A stretch of DNA of 64,000 bases from Cylindrospermum sp. FACHB-282 (GTDB taxonomy: Bacteria > Cyanobacteriota > Cyanobacteriia > Cyanobacteriales > Nostocaceae), in NCBI RefSeq assembly GCF_014697195.1, contig NZ_JACJRJ010000028.1:18830-82829 (forward strand), read 5' to 3'. Position 1 is the stretch's first letter, and each line of letters begins with the position of its first letter. A program made the position numbers and the translations under genes. The notes below the pieces were generated by a model. That model was given only the letters and a program-made list of their open reading frames with translations. It was not told the origin of the DNA and searched no databases. Of this stretch, positions 10,890-20,731 are shown one piece after another.

Positions 10890-11756
10890 GTGCATCAGAG
10901 GCTACTCGTTAGTGAATATGCAGCGACTAAGCAGTTAGTATGCAGTCAACTAGTGGCTGCCCTAAATATTTATACCAGTAATGGGGTAATTGTATGCATA
11001 GAAGATGGAAAAATTCCTCTATTTAAAGGTAGAGACGATGGGGAAATTTTATATATTTCAGGTGTAGCTCTGCGGCTATCAAAATCTCAGAATTCAAAAG
11101 CTATGGAGCTTGCTGATGGGATTGCTGCTCACTTATTGGCGACATCTAGCGACTTTTTCAATGTCCAAATAGTTCCCCCAGGTTGGATTCATTTAAAATT
11201 GACTCATTCTACTTTAGCGGTTTGGCTGCAAAATCTCGCAGTTGGTAGTGCAACTTTAGAGAAGGTTCAGGGTAGAGAAGCAAGCCTCATCCAAAATCCT
11301 TCTAGATTGTTTGCTATTCAATATGCCCATGCACGCTGCCGTTCCCTAGTCTTACTAGCTCAACGAGAGGGATTAATTAAATTGAGCGGATCAGTGACAG
11401 ATGGTAGTCTAGCTATTTCAGATGTCATCGCTCAACAGCCTATACCTTGGCTTAACTGTGATCAGAGACTTCGCCTTAATCACCCTGATGAGGCCCATCT
11501 AATTGCCGAGTTGGTGCAAGTGGTAGATGATTGGGAGTGTTCTGATGGTAGTGGCTCGGTTAATTGGGAAAAAGCAGCGCTAAATTTGAGCCAAGCTTTT
11601 GAAACCTTCTGGTGTAATTGCCGTATTTGGGGTGAGGTGAAAATTTCCTCACCGGAGCTAGCCCAAGCAAGACTCGGATTGTTGATGGCGACTCAGTTTG
11701 TTTTAAGGTCTTTGCTGGAAGAAAAACTGGGTGTTTTTGCGCTCTTGGAACTATAG
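10890..11756 (+). CDS. DALR anticodon-binding domain protein (ArgRS-like, no catalytic core)
   Basis: 288 residues. The C-terminal portion (about 145-288) matches the helical DALR anticodon-binding domain of arginyl-tRNA synthetase: RLFAIQYAHARCRSL, then helices ending ARLGLLMATQFVLRSLLEEKLGV. The N-terminal part recalls the ArgRS N-terminal domain. The Rossmann catalytic domain (HIGH and KMSKS) is absent, so it cannot charge tRNA alone. Cyanobacteria have a conserved stand-alone family of this type, of unknown role; tRNA binding is inferred. The start is a GTG at 10890 with AAAGGA just upstream. It is divergent from devH. Confidence 0.8.
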   Translation: MHQRLLVSEYAATKQLVCSQLVAALNIYTSNGVIVCIEDGKIPLFKGRDDGEILYISGVALRLSKSQNSKAMELADGIAAHLLATSSDFFNVQIVPPGWIHLKLTHSTLAVWLQNLAVGSATLEKVQGREASLIQNPSRLFAIQYAHARCRSLVLLAQREGLIKLSGSVTDGSLAISDVIAQQPIPWLNCDQRLRLNHPDEAHLIAELVQVVDDWECSDGSGSVNWEKAALNLSQAFETFWCNCRIWGEVKISSPELAQARLGLLMATQFVLRSLLEEKLGVFALLEL

Positions 11757-11803
11757 GAGGTCATCAGATTTAAATTTAGATTTGGTCTTACCGCTTAATG
11801 GCA

Positions 11804-11845
11804 AATCCTCAATTCCAAATCCTCAATTCCAAATCTAAAATTGGG
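11804..11845. repeat. Short direct repeat
   Basis: AAATCCTCAATTCC is repeated twice in tandem with a third partial unit, an STRR-like tract between the DALR gene and the convergent HAD gene. No supported gene lies in 11757-12010. Confidence 0.6.
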
Positions 11846-12010
11846 TCTGTGGAAAATCTAAAAACTTTTATCGCAGCTATTGACTGTATGAATCGCCTCG
11901 GCTATAGTATCAGGTGTGTGAGGAGCGAACCAGCAAGGGCGCCGAGACGAAACACGGCCAGTCGTCGGTGCCCTTTCTGATGTTTATGGTACTGGTTTGA
12001 AAGAGTTCTT

Positions 12011-12886
12011 TTACAGCAGCAAAAATTTTTCGATGGCTACTGCGGCGCCGTCTTCTTCTACCCTAGGAGCTACCCACTGAGCGATCGCTTGAACTTCTAC
12101 TGGTGCGTTGCCCATCGCTACACTAATACCAGCATAATCCAGCATTTCTATGTCGTTGAAGTTATCGCCAATGGTCATAACGTTGGCTCTTTCTAATCCC
12201 AGCAGTTTTTCAGCTAGATAACTTACAGCAGTTCCCTTATTGACAAAAGCATTAGCCGCTTCCAAAAAGGTGGCTACAGATGTTGTCAGGTACAATTCGG
12301 CGGGTGTGTATTGGCGGCGCAAATTGCTCAGAAGTTCGTCGATTAGGTCTGTGTCATCGCACAAAGCTAGGACTTTAGTTGGTTCGTTTGTTAATATTTG
12401 ACGCAAATCACCTACGGGTATGGGAACAATACCAGAACGTTCAGCATAAAGTTGGGTTTCTTTGGTTAACTCCCGCACGTAAAGCTGGTCATTAATGTAG
12501 AAGTGGACAGATAAAAGCGATCGCCTTTCAGGCTGTTCAAAATAATCTAGTAATTGCCCAGCAATTTCCCTAGAAAGCGTCAAATGGCGATGAACTTTTT
12601 GGCTGGTTGGGTCTTGAATCCAGGCTCCCTGATAGGCTATTAATGGCAGAGTGGAGTTAATTTCTTGGTGGAAATGCAAGGCTGAACGATACATCCGACC
12701 GGTGGCGATCGCCACTTGAATTCCTCTTGCTTGCACCGCAGCGATCGCTTGCTTGACAGATTCGCTCAAGGTGTTAGATTCCCCAGCGATCGTACCATCT
12801 ATATCTAAAACCAATAGCTTAATATCTATTCCAGCTTCACCCTGATTGCCAGTCAATGCCAAGTGAGTGGTTGATTTCTTCGGCAT
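12011..12886 (-). CDS. Cof-type HAD-superfamily phosphatase
   Basis: 291 residues, cytosolic. HAD motif I is LVLDIDGTI near residues 25-33 (nucleophile Asp and acid/base Asp two residues on), motif II is the ATGR segment near 61-64, motif III Lys is in the NKGTAV segment, and motif IV is GDNFNDIEML near 240. The insert between motifs II and III is a C2 cap, as in the Cof/YbiV subfamily, which hydrolyses sugar phosphates, pyridoxal phosphate or FMN. The first 20 residues precede the fold and look unstructured. An ATG at 12886 with AGGGGA upstream supports the start. Substrate cannot be assigned. Confidence 0.88.
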   Translation of the reverse strand: MPKKSTTHLALTGNQGEAGIDIKLLVLDIDGTIAGESNTLSESVKQAIAAVQARGIQVAIATGRMYRSALHFHQEINSTLPLIAYQGAWIQDPTSQKVHRHLTLSREIAGQLLDYFEQPERRSLLSVHFYINDQLYVRELTKETQLYAERSGIVPIPVGDLRQILTNEPTKVLALCDDTDLIDELLSNLRRQYTPAELYLTTSVATFLEAANAFVNKGTAVSYLAEKLLGLERANVMTIGDNFNDIEMLDYAGISVAMGNAPVEVQAIAQWVAPRVEEDGAAVAIEKFLLL

Positions 12887-12946
12887 AAATTCCCCTGGTT
12901 AAAGTCTCATTGACGCTAGTGGGCTGTGGGGAGATACAAAGAAATA

Positions 12947-12965
12947 TTGCGTCTTACAGACGCAA
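12947..12965 (-). terminator. Possible terminator hairpin
   Basis: TTGCGTC and GACGCAA form a 7-bp stem with a 5-base loop between the PEP-CTERM gene and the HAD gene. A second imperfect hairpin, AAACCAGGATT / AATCCGGTTT, lies at 12970-12999. The minus-strand tail (TATTTCTTT) is only weakly U-rich. Confidence 0.4.
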
Positions 12966-13152
12966 TAAAAAAAACCAGGATTTTTAGGTAATCCGGTTTA
13001 TGAAGTGGGGAAAGGCACATCTAAATAACCTGAAGAAATTGGTAGTGGTTGACCATTCAATATTTGATAACCTAACTGGGATTGATACCCCAATCTATTT
13101 TCAAACTTGACTGCCAAAGGAGTTAGGTGAAAAAACACTCATGAGACAAAGT

Positions 13153-13854
13153 CTATGACTTTACCATAGCGAGCTTTTTGTTTTTTGACCACAAACCAAA
13201 CCCTGCAATTAGACCAATCCCAAATAAGGCTGAGGGTTCAGGTACTGACTTATAGTTGTATGTGACTTTCAGCTTGGCGTTGGCTAAAGTAGTGGCGACG
13301 CTAGTAATATTACCCGTGCCTGTAAACGATGACACAGCTTGAGCCGAGTACAAAAAGTTGACATTGCCAAGTCCGGTAAATATGCCCAAGTCCGAGGCAC
13401 TATTAAAGGTCTTAGTCTGGGAGCTACTGGCGGTTAGATTATTGATTGTCTTTCCAGAAGTGCCTCCAAAATCTAAGGTCTCGTCATCGGCCGAGACATC
13501 GTAACTCATATTCTGGGTGATATATATCGGACTTAAACCGGCGAGATTCAAGTTACTGTTGACTATGGATAATATCCCACCCCAAGTCACATTTATTGTA
13601 GCTGGGAGTGCGTCCATACTTTCAAACTTGGCATTTCCAGCTAAGTCACCGCTGAAATCTAGGACTACTGACTCTAGGGTACCGAGAGACGAGTCAAACT
13701 GCTGGATACTTAGGGCTTGGTTGATGACGTTTGTCTTCTGAGTTGGCGTAGAAGTGGTGTAGCTGAGACTAGCTGCACTTGCAGACCCGGCAGTTGCCAC
13801 CACCCCGGCTAGGGTAGTAGCAGCTACTAAACCATTAAAAAGTTTTGTGTTCAT
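13153..13854 (-). CDS. PEP-CTERM sorting domain protein, choice-of-anchor E type
   Basis: 233 residues, exported. A signal peptide ending ATAGSASA (about residues 1-30) is followed by a beta-rich body of the choice-of-anchor E type (about 31-200). The C-terminal sorting tag has VPEPSALFGIGLIAGFGLW and a basic tail (KNKK). PEP-CTERM proteins are handled by exosortase and end up at the cell surface or in exopolysaccharide. The start is the ATG at 13854, which begins the signal peptide; the longer open frame to 13971 adds 39 Ile/Lys-rich residues ahead of it and is unlikely. No exosortase gene is in the window. Confidence 0.85.
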   Translation of the reverse strand: MNTKLFNGLVAATTLAGVVATAGSASAASLSYTTSTPTQKTNVINQALSIQQFDSSLGTLESVVLDFSGDLAGNAKFESMDALPATINVTWGGILSIVNSNLNLAGLSPIYITQNMSYDVSADDETLDFGGTSGKTINNLTASSSQTKTFNSASDLGIFTGLGNVNFLYSAQAVSSFTGTGNITSVATTLANAKLKVTYNYKSVPEPSALFGIGLIAGFGLWSKNKKLAMVKS

Positions 13855-14322
13855 GCCTAAATTATATGATACCTGTACTATTATAATTTTTAACTCAATA
13901 GCTTTATTTAAAGCCTGGATAAATATACTTAATTTTGTGTAAAATTTTAACTTAAACTTGATTTTGACCAATGATCGCTTTTCGGAGCTTAGTGTAAAAC
14001 TTTGCTGTGGGGAGCCAGGGGACTGAGTATCAGACTAGTTTTTGCCAGCTACTCATAATATTTACCGGAATGGCACCAGCCGAACAACAACGGACAAGAC
14101 TATCAAGACGAATATTTACAAATTAGACAAATAGGAAATTATATGCTGGTGACGTTAAAAACTTTGTGTCCTTTAGTCTTAGGAGTTTTGATGAGTGAAC
14201 AATGGTGATCACCAGTGTTGTGCTTTGATATGAGTAGCTGGATAACGTGACGTACCGACACCGCACTGATTACAGTACAGTGTAGGCTTCTGAATACCAA
14301 TTAAGATATTTAAAATAGGGCT
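13855..14322. other. Intergenic region between divergent PEP-CTERM gene and polA
   Basis: 468 bases, A/T-rich, with no supported gene. Both promoters should be here. Short frames inside it have no protein-like features, and I see no strong hairpin or repeat. Confidence 0.5.
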
Positions 14323-17247
14323 ATGTCCCAAAATTTTGCTAACCAGTTGACTACCGATTCTGCAACCACAACACAGCCCACCTTCATCCTCGTCGATGGA
14401 CACTCCCTCGCTTATCGTTCATACTTCGCTTTTGCTAAAGGAAGAGACGGAGGACTGCGGACAAAAGCGGGGGTTCCTACCAGTATATGTTTTGGCTTTC
14501 TTAAGTCACTGCTAGAGGTAATGGCCACACAACAGCCACAAGCAATGGCGATCGCCTTTGATTTGGGTGATACAACTTTCCGCCATCAAGCTGATGATAC
14601 CTATAAAGCTGATCGTCCGGAAACGCCAGAAGACTTTATTCCCGACTTAGCAAACTTGCAAGAGTTGCTGAGTGGTTTCAACTTGCCTGTTTTAACGGCT
14701 CCGGGTTACGAAGCAGATGATATATTGGGAACCTTAGCACAAAGAACTGCTGCTGCTGGGTATAGAGTGAAGATTCTCACAGGCGATCGCGATTTATTTC
14801 AACTGATCGACACTGACAAAGAAATCACCGTCCTGTATTTTAGTCCAGATGCCTGGAAGCGTTCCACATCCAGCATTACTGAATTTAGTACAGAACAAGT
14901 AAAAGAAAAATTAGGCGTCTTTCCTTCGCAAGTTGTCGATTTCAAAGCTCTGTGCGGTGATAAATCTGATAATATTCCTGGAGTCAGAGGAATTGGGGAA
15001 AAAACAGCAGTACAGCTGCTTAATGCATACAATTCCCTAGAAAATATTTATGCTGTATTAGACCAAATTAAAGGTGCAACTCAGAAAAAACTCGAAGCTG
15101 GTAAAGAAGATGCTAAAATGTCACGCTTTTTAGCAAAAATAGTTCTTGATGTTCCCCTAGAACTTGATTTAGAAGATTGTAAATTAACAGGATTTGATGC
15201 CAGCATTCTCACACCAATTTTAGAAAAATTAGAATTAAATAAATTCTTAGGCAAAATCAACGAAATTCAACAGCAATTTGGGGGCAAAGTTGTAGAAACT
15301 CCAGCCACACCCAAAACTGATGAAGATGATGATACATCGTTTTACAGTGCTAGCGAAACAGCAGCAGTTCAACGGCAAACTGCTTTACTAATTCAACCAC
15401 AAATCATCAACACCGAAGCCAAACTAAACGAGTTGGTAAAACTATTAGAAAAATTTACCAATTCAGAAACACCCGTTGCTTGGGATACTGAAACCACGGC
15501 TTTAGAACCAAGAGATGCTACTTTAGTGGGAATTGGTTGTTGCTGGGGAAGCCAACTAGATGAAGTTGCCTATATTCCCTTAAATCACAAAATTGGGGAA
15601 AATCTCAATCAACATTTAGCATTAACAGCACTACGTCCAATTCTGGAAAGTGCTGATTATCCCAAAACTTTACAAAATGCCAAATTTGACCGTTTAATCC
15701 TGCGGTGTCAAGGAATTAATTTGGCAGGAGTAGTGTTTGATCCCATGCTGGCAAGTTATGTGTTAAATCCAGATAATACCCATAATTTGACTGATTTGGC
15801 GCAGAGATACTTGGGGTTGACAGCTAAAAGTTATCTAGAGTTAGTTCCTAAAGGCAAAACCATCGCTGATATCAGCATTCCTGCTGTAGCAGATTACTGC
15901 GGTATGGATGTTTATACGACATTTGGATTAGTACCAAAACTGCGAGAGGAACTAGAGAAAATTCCTACTTTGCACAAGCTATTACTAGAGGTAGAACAAC
16001 CGCTAGAAACAGTTTTAGCGGAGATGGAATATACAGGAGTTCGCATTAATTCAGCTTATCTCCAAGAACTTTCCCAGCATCTAGAAACAGACTTAGCCAA
16101 GTTAGAAGAGAAAGCTACTGGAATAGCTGGAGAAAAATTTAATTTGGGTTCTCCCAAACAAATGAGCCAGATTTTATTTGAAAAATTGGGTTTGAGTACT
16201 AAGTATTCTCGGAAAATTCAAACCGGTTATTCTACAGATGCAGCAACATTGGAAAAACTCCTAGAAGTTGATCAAACTGGTTTTATTGAAGCCATCATTG
16301 AGTACCGCACTCTATCTAAATTAAAATCTACTTACGTGGATGCACTACCAGCATTAGTACGTGCAGATACCCAGCGGGTGCATACTGATTTTAATCAAGC
16401 CGCGACATCAACAGGAAGGCTATCTTCTTCTAATCCAAATTTGCAAAATATCCCGATTCGTACTGCTTTTAGTCGCCAAATTCGCAAGGCGTTTTTGCCA
16501 GAACCAGGTTGTTTAATGGTAGCTGCTGATTACTCACAAATTGAATTGCGAATTTTGGCTCATTTGAGTCAAGAACCTATATTAGTGCAAGCATATAAAC
16601 AGAATGAAGATATTCACACTGTAACAGCACGGTTGGTATTTGAAAAAGAAGATGTCACCTCAGATGAACGAAGGCTAGCAAAAACCATCAACTTTGGCGT
16701 GATTTATGGAATGGGTTCTCTAAAGTTTGCGCGTTCAACTGGTGTAGATAAAAATAATGCGAATGAGTTTATTAAGCGATTTAATGAAAGATATCCCCAA
16801 GTTTTTGCCTATTTGGAGGGAGTAAAGAAACAAGCAATCGCTCAAGGATATGTAGAAACTATTCTTGGTAGAAGGCGTTATTTTGATTTTACTAGCAATA
16901 GTTTGCGCCAGTTAAGAAATAGCAATCGAGAAGATATTGATTTAAGCAAATTAAAAAACTTAGGTGCTTATGATGCAGGGTTACTACGTTCTGCTGCTAA
17001 TGCACCAATTCAAGGTTCCAGTGCTGATATTATCAAAATTGCCATGGTGAGATTGCATGAGATTTTAAAGAAATATCAAGCGCGTTTGTTGTTGCAAGTT
17101 CACGATGAATTGGTGTTTGAAGTTCCTCCCCAAGAGTGGGAAGAATTGCAACCGCAAATTAAGTCAGTGATGGAAAATGCTGTTTCTTTAACTGTACCTT
17201 TGGTGGTAGATGTCCGTGCAGGTGATAATTGGATGGAGATGACGTGA
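14323..17247 (+). CDS. polA: DNA polymerase I
   Basis: 974 residues with all three domains. The 5' nuclease domain (about 1-310) starts after TFILVDGHSLAYRSYFAF and includes VDFKALCGDKSDNIPGV. The 3'-5' exonuclease domain (about 365-570) has DTET at 388-391, NAKFDR and YCGMD, so proofreading residues appear intact. The family A polymerase domain carries motif A DYSQIELR (Asp736), motif B from Lys787 (KTINFGVIYGMG) and motif C HDE at 927-929. It fills gaps and removes RNA primers in replication and repair. The spacer between nuclease and exonuclease (about 325-355) is poorly conserved in character. Confidence 0.97.
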   Translation: MSQNFANQLTTDSATTTQPTFILVDGHSLAYRSYFAFAKGRDGGLRTKAGVPTSICFGFLKSLLEVMATQQPQAMAIAFDLGDTTFRHQADDTYKADRPETPEDFIPDLANLQELLSGFNLPVLTAPGYEADDILGTLAQRTAAAGYRVKILTGDRDLFQLIDTDKEITVLYFSPDAWKRSTSSITEFSTEQVKEKLGVFPSQVVDFKALCGDKSDNIPGVRGIGEKTAVQLLNAYNSLENIYAVLDQIKGATQKKLEAGKEDAKMSRFLAKIVLDVPLELDLEDCKLTGFDASILTPILEKLELNKFLGKINEIQQQFGGKVVETPATPKTDEDDDTSFYSASETAAVQRQTALLIQPQIINTEAKLNELVKLLEKFTNSETPVAWDTETTALEPRDATLVGIGCCWGSQLDEVAYIPLNHKIGENLNQHLALTALRPILESADYPKTLQNAKFDRLILRCQGINLAGVVFDPMLASYVLNPDNTHNLTDLAQRYLGLTAKSYLELVPKGKTIADISIPAVADYCGMDVYTTFGLVPKLREELEKIPTLHKLLLEVEQPLETVLAEMEYTGVRINSAYLQELSQHLETDLAKLEEKATGIAGEKFNLGSPKQMSQILFEKLGLSTKYSRKIQTGYSTDAATLEKLLEVDQTGFIEAIIEYRTLSKLKSTYVDALPALVRADTQRVHTDFNQAATSTGRLSSSNPNLQNIPIRTAFSRQIRKAFLPEPGCLMVAADYSQIELRILAHLSQEPILVQAYKQNEDIHTVTARLVFEKEDVTSDERRLAKTINFGVIYGMGSLKFARSTGVDKNNANEFIKRFNERYPQVFAYLEGVKKQAIAQGYVETILGRRRYFDFTSNSLRQLRNSNREDIDLSKLKNLGAYDAGLLRSAANAPIQGSSADIIKIAMVRLHEILKKYQARLLLQVHDELVFEVPPQEWEELQPQIKSVMENAVSLTVPLVVDVRAGDNWMEMT

Positions 17248-17345
17248 AGTCAGTAAATCACAAAGTTTTTCCCCAAGGGGCAAGGGCTTCGCGGACACCG
17301 CAGGTGAACTGAGGCGGGAGTGGATGTCACTAGGGGGATTTTTTG

Positions 17346-17792
17346 TTATTCTTGACATGGATCTAACTGGGGTGGATGCCAACCCGCTTCTACCCAAAAA
17401 CGACGAGCAACTTGAATGGAAGGCTCATCACGCCGTTCATCATTGAAGTCAAAGCGATTGCTAGTAGCTCTCCCTGTAGGAGTTGTACCTACAATTTTTA
17501 TCCCATCTTTTGTCCAAATAAAATGCTCAGACCATTGTTGCTGACGGGGATTAAATAGAGAGACTTGTTCTTGAGTTTTCGGATCAATACCTAATATAAA
17601 ATTATAGTGCCGTTCATTACAACGATGGCAAGCTAAAGCCAAATTATCCAGTTCATCTGAGCCACCCAAGGACTGAGGCATGATATGGTCAATCGTAAAA
17701 CGGTCTGGACTTAGATATTCTGGAGAGTGGCAGTATTCGCAGAGGAATTTAGCTCGTTTTCTTATAAGTCGTCGAGTTTGTTCGGACACCAT
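17346..17792 (-). CDS. HNH endonuclease
   Basis: 148 residues. A compact zinc-bound HNH fold is visible: C18 and C21, the metal/catalytic pair D35-H36, N50, C55 and C58, and H62. The C-terminal half (about 75-148) has no recognised domain. HNH proteins of this size cut or nick DNA, but the target is unknown. The start codon overlaps the end of the upstream small gene by 31 bases, indicating co-transcription. The ATG at 17792 matches the usual family start just before the HNH domain. Confidence 0.82.
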   Translation of the reverse strand: MVSEQTRRLIRKRAKFLCEYCHSPEYLSPDRFTIDHIMPQSLGGSDELDNLALACHRCNERHYNFILGIDPKTQEQVSLFNPRQQQWSEHFIWTKDGIKIVGTTPTGRATSNRFDFNDERRDEPSIQVARRFWVEAGWHPPQLDPCQE

Positions 17793-18031
17793 TTACTTTT
17801 TGCTGCTAGTTGAGCGTTAATCAAGGTAAATATTCGCTCTAATTCAGAGATACCTACATATTCCGCTTCTTCTTCAGGAGTGAGCGTATTAGTTTTTTTC
17901 TTTTCTAAAAGTTCTTCAAAGCGAGACTGTAGTTCCTCGGTAAATTTAAATAGATAAATATTACCAAATTCGCTCATCCTGATACCAGAAGATATTAAGG
18001 ATGAGGGTTGAACCATTAATTGAGTAGTCAT
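17762..18031 (-). CDS. Small protein paired with HNH endonuclease
   Basis: 89 residues, acidic and Glu-rich, predicted helical from about 20 on (FTEELQSRFEELLEKKK, then TPEEEAEYVGISELERIF). No signal peptide or membrane segment, and no family I can name. Its 3' end overlaps the HNH gene by 31 bases, and such small-protein/HNH pairs recur in cyanobacteria in my recollection. It could be an inhibitor, a recruiting factor or simply a co-inherited gene. The first 18 residues before the second Met are less helical, so a shorter start is possible. Confidence 0.65.
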   Translation of the reverse strand: MTTQLMVQPSSLISSGIRMSEFGNIYLFKFTEELQSRFEELLEKKKTNTLTPEEEAEYVGISELERIFTLINAQLAAKSKWCPNKLDDL

Positions 18032-18539
18032 TGTGTGTTCATAGTGTCTTTAGTTCTATTGTGCCTTAATTAATCTATGATTTATAGAGGTGTGGGGAGT
18101 GCGGGAGTAATAATATAGCGTTTCCTAGTCTGCTGAGGTACAAATCTCTGCGTACCTCTGCGCTTTACTTTGCGTCCCTTTGCGTTTCAAAATATTATCT
18201 GTACCTCACGTAACTCTTAATCGCTATAAGGATCTGCCAGTACTAATTTTCTGAAAATTTTAACTAATAATTGTATATTTATACCTTGGTTATCTTGGCA
18301 AAACTGGCAAAATTTCTGCTGTAGGCTCTTAACTTGGCGAAGGATTATAAGACTAAATCATTATAATAATGTAACGTACTTTATATCACCATAGCATCCA
18401 TATCTGTACCGTAAAACCACGGTGATGGCGTTGCACCCCCTCTACCAATGGGTAAACCTGCAAAAACCCTTGAGCGATTGGCGAAGTTGAATATTAGGAG
18501 TCGAGGGGTACATTTGCACCCCCTGTGGTTCTCAACTAC
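18032..18539. other. Intergenic region with repeat fragments
   Basis: No supported gene. The stretch 18135-18195 (CCTCTGCG, CTTTGCG motifs) belongs to the dispersed Nostoc repeat that also occurs at 37390-37420 and 39090-39140. TTGCACCCCCT occurs twice in direct orientation, near 18433 and 18513. The promoter of the small-protein/HNH pair should lie just above 18031. Confidence 0.45.
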
Positions 18540-20042
18540 TTACCGAGCGCGGCAGAATTTGCGATCGCCATCATGCTCTGGATATTGCCAAGAATAAGCA
18601 AAATGGCTCACCCCCTTGATTTGGGGGGCAAATTGGCGCAGTGCTTGCATTTGCACTTCTAGCGATGGACGATTGGGGCCGATTGATGCGCCCCACTTAC
18701 CAGCCAAAGCGGGAATCACCTGAGTACCTGGTTTTGCTACACTCAAAACCCGCTGCACTTGCGCGGCAATACAATTGCCGTTATTGCAAGTTGCATAAGC
18801 CATAGGATGCCACTCCAGATTACTAGGAAAGCGATCCCAAGGTTGTAAGCGAGAATCATAACCTTGTCCTAAATTTTGGTTACCTTCAGGGAAAAACACC
18901 ACTCCTGCGGGAATACCTTGCTGTTGTGCTGGGTAACTAGCTAAGGAGACAAAATCTAGGATACCTTGCATCGCATGGGCAACTGCTAACTGCCATAATT
19001 CCATTTGCAGAAGTGGTTGTCTGTCAGTTGCAGTTAAGATTGACTTTGGCGCTGGTGGGGGAGTGCGCCCTTGCCATAGGGGTTCACCTTCTTGAGGATA
19101 AAGTTTATCGACTTCATTGATATCTCCAGCGGTGATGTATCCCTTACTCAAAAAGCGCCGAATCAAGTCTAGCCCTTTGTTATTCTGTGCCCTTCTAAAT
19201 AAAGCCTCTTGGGTTGCTGGCGTAAATAACCATAAATCTGTAACTTTAGTGGCGATAGAATCACTTCCTGCTTGCCTGGGATAGCGTATATAGTCAAATA
19301 GCAAGCCATCTGGGCGACGACGCAGCACCTCCTGTACCATGCGGTAGTAGTCGGTTTTTGCTTGGGAATTGTAGGGGTCGATAAATACTTGAGAGCTATT
19401 ATCTACAAGATATAAGCTTGTTTGACCTTTGCCATTACGAGCGATCGCACTTTCCTTATCTCGACGCTGGGCGTAGGTATAGCCGAAATTGACGGTAAAC
19501 ATCCAAGCATAAACCTTCAAGCCTCGTTCCCGCCCTTTTTTAATTGCTACGGCAAGTAGATCCGTATTTTCTGAACCTGGGGTGCGAACTACAGAAGGCC
19601 AAGCCGTGGGGTTAGCTGCCCCTGGCAATAGTACCTGCCCGTCAGCAAATGCTTCTAAATAAACTTGGTTATAGCCACGGTTGACAATCCGATCCATAAT
19701 TTGGTCAACTGCTCCTGGCTGAATGTCACAGGGATACAAGCGCAACCAAATTGCTTGGTTTTCCGGCCAAGTACGATTGCGGCAATCCTGTAATTCCTGT
19801 GCGTGTTTTTGTACTAGCTTTTGGTATCGCCTCTCGGCATCTTGATTGTTTTTCAGTGCTGACAAACGTAACTTTTCTTTTTCTTGTGCCGCCGTTGGTG
19901 ATAGCTGACAATACTGAGATACTTGCGCCTCTGCTGGTTGGTTTCCAAAATTGGGAATCAACAAACTACTGCTAAAAACGACAGCTAATAAGCGCCGCCA
20001 AAATAATATTGGTCTTGTAATATTCAAGGGATGGTTAGACAT
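18540..20042 (-). CDS. Exported GH10-like (GHL10 family) putative glycoside hydrolase
   Basis: 500 residues. An N-terminal hydrophobic signal (about 15-37, ending PAEAQ) indicates export. A short helical region (about 45-90) precedes a TIM-barrel domain of the GHL10/DUF187 group (about 95-490), with YNQVYLEAFADG, GLKVYAWMFTVNFGY, and DGLLFDYIRYPRQ containing the family's acidic strand ends. Related proteins act on polysaccharide or peptidoglycan-linked sugars; activity is unproven here. The start is the ATG at 20042 giving MSNHPLNITR; an upstream TTG at 20099 only adds 19 residues before the signal. psb27 lies upstream on the same strand, about 750 bases away, separated by repeats and a terminator. 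Confidence 0.8.
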   Translation of the reverse strand: MSNHPLNITRPILFWRRLLAVVFSSSLLIPNFGNQPAEAQVSQYCQLSPTAAQEKEKLRLSALKNNQDAERRYQKLVQKHAQELQDCRNRTWPENQAIWLRLYPCDIQPGAVDQIMDRIVNRGYNQVYLEAFADGQVLLPGAANPTAWPSVVRTPGSENTDLLAVAIKKGRERGLKVYAWMFTVNFGYTYAQRRDKESAIARNGKGQTSLYLVDNSSQVFIDPYNSQAKTDYYRMVQEVLRRRPDGLLFDYIRYPRQAGSDSIATKVTDLWLFTPATQEALFRRAQNNKGLDLIRRFLSKGYITAGDINEVDKLYPQEGEPLWQGRTPPPAPKSILTATDRQPLLQMELWQLAVAHAMQGILDFVSLASYPAQQQGIPAGVVFFPEGNQNLGQGYDSRLQPWDRFPSNLEWHPMAYATCNNGNCIAAQVQRVLSVAKPGTQVIPALAGKWGASIGPNRPSLEVQMQALRQFAPQIKGVSHFAYSWQYPEHDGDRKFCRAR

Positions 20043-20446
20043 ATACACAGGTAGATGGACAAAACAAGCATTGACCCCAAGTGAAATAATTGGGGACAAT
20101 ATGTATCGAAATCTCTAGTTAATCAGGGTTTTCTACCCTAACTTTTCCAGACTCCTAAATTCCTATTTCTGTTGCCACTTTCTTTATAAACAAATCTACG
20201 TTTTACGCATTGACAAAAAATAGTAAATATGGTTATCAGTTTGATTGATGGAAAGTCCTATAGATTTAGGACTTAACGGACACAAAATAGCAAACATGGG
20301 GTATGGGTTTGTGCCATTAAAAGCATAATTCCTGCCTTAGGGAACTCACGCTACAGGTAGGATGCGTCAGGGGACGCATCAAAAACGGCTAAATTTGTCA
20401 AGGAAAATCAGTCCTCAAATCATATAAATTGCCAAATGCCTGGAAA

Positions 20447-20469
20447 AAAAGCAGGCTAAACCTGCTTTT
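20447..20469 (-). terminator. Intrinsic terminator
   Basis: AAAAGCAGG and CCTGCTTTT form a 9-bp stem with loop CTAAA. On the minus strand the stem ends in a run of seven T, a classical terminator for transcripts leaving psb27. Confidence 0.75.
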
Positions 20470-20537
20470 GGGAAGATTATACACCTGACTGAAAAAAAGG
20501 CAAGAGTTAGGACAAACTAAGGTTTGTTCATGCTTTA

Positions 20538-20587
20538 TATAGCAATCCTATTTGATTTGTGAACACAAATGATTTAGGACTGCTATA
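20538..20587. repeat. 50-bp palindromic element
   Basis: Two 24-base arms, starting TATAGCAATCCTATTTGATT and ending with its imperfect complement GATTTAGGACTGCTATA, flank a 2-base centre. Half-copies with the same core (CAAATAGGACTGCTATA, AAATAGGATTGCTATA) occur near 26684-26701 and 47827-47848. This is a small palindromic repeat family without coding capacity. Confidence 0.75.
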
Positions 20588-20731
20588 GTATGTGCAGTTC
20601 ATGATAGCTACTTTTATTTGTCTGTGAAACATTGCTTAACTAATAAGCCCATGAATAATAGAGGTTAGTTGTTTTTTCAAAAATCTTAATTAATTCAAAA
20701 TCTGCCTACAGCAGACTACAGGTTCAAATTA

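Noticed and set aside
13855..13971. N-terminal extension of the PEP-CTERM protein
   Set aside because: It would place 39 Ile/Lys-rich residues before a normal signal peptide starting at 13854.
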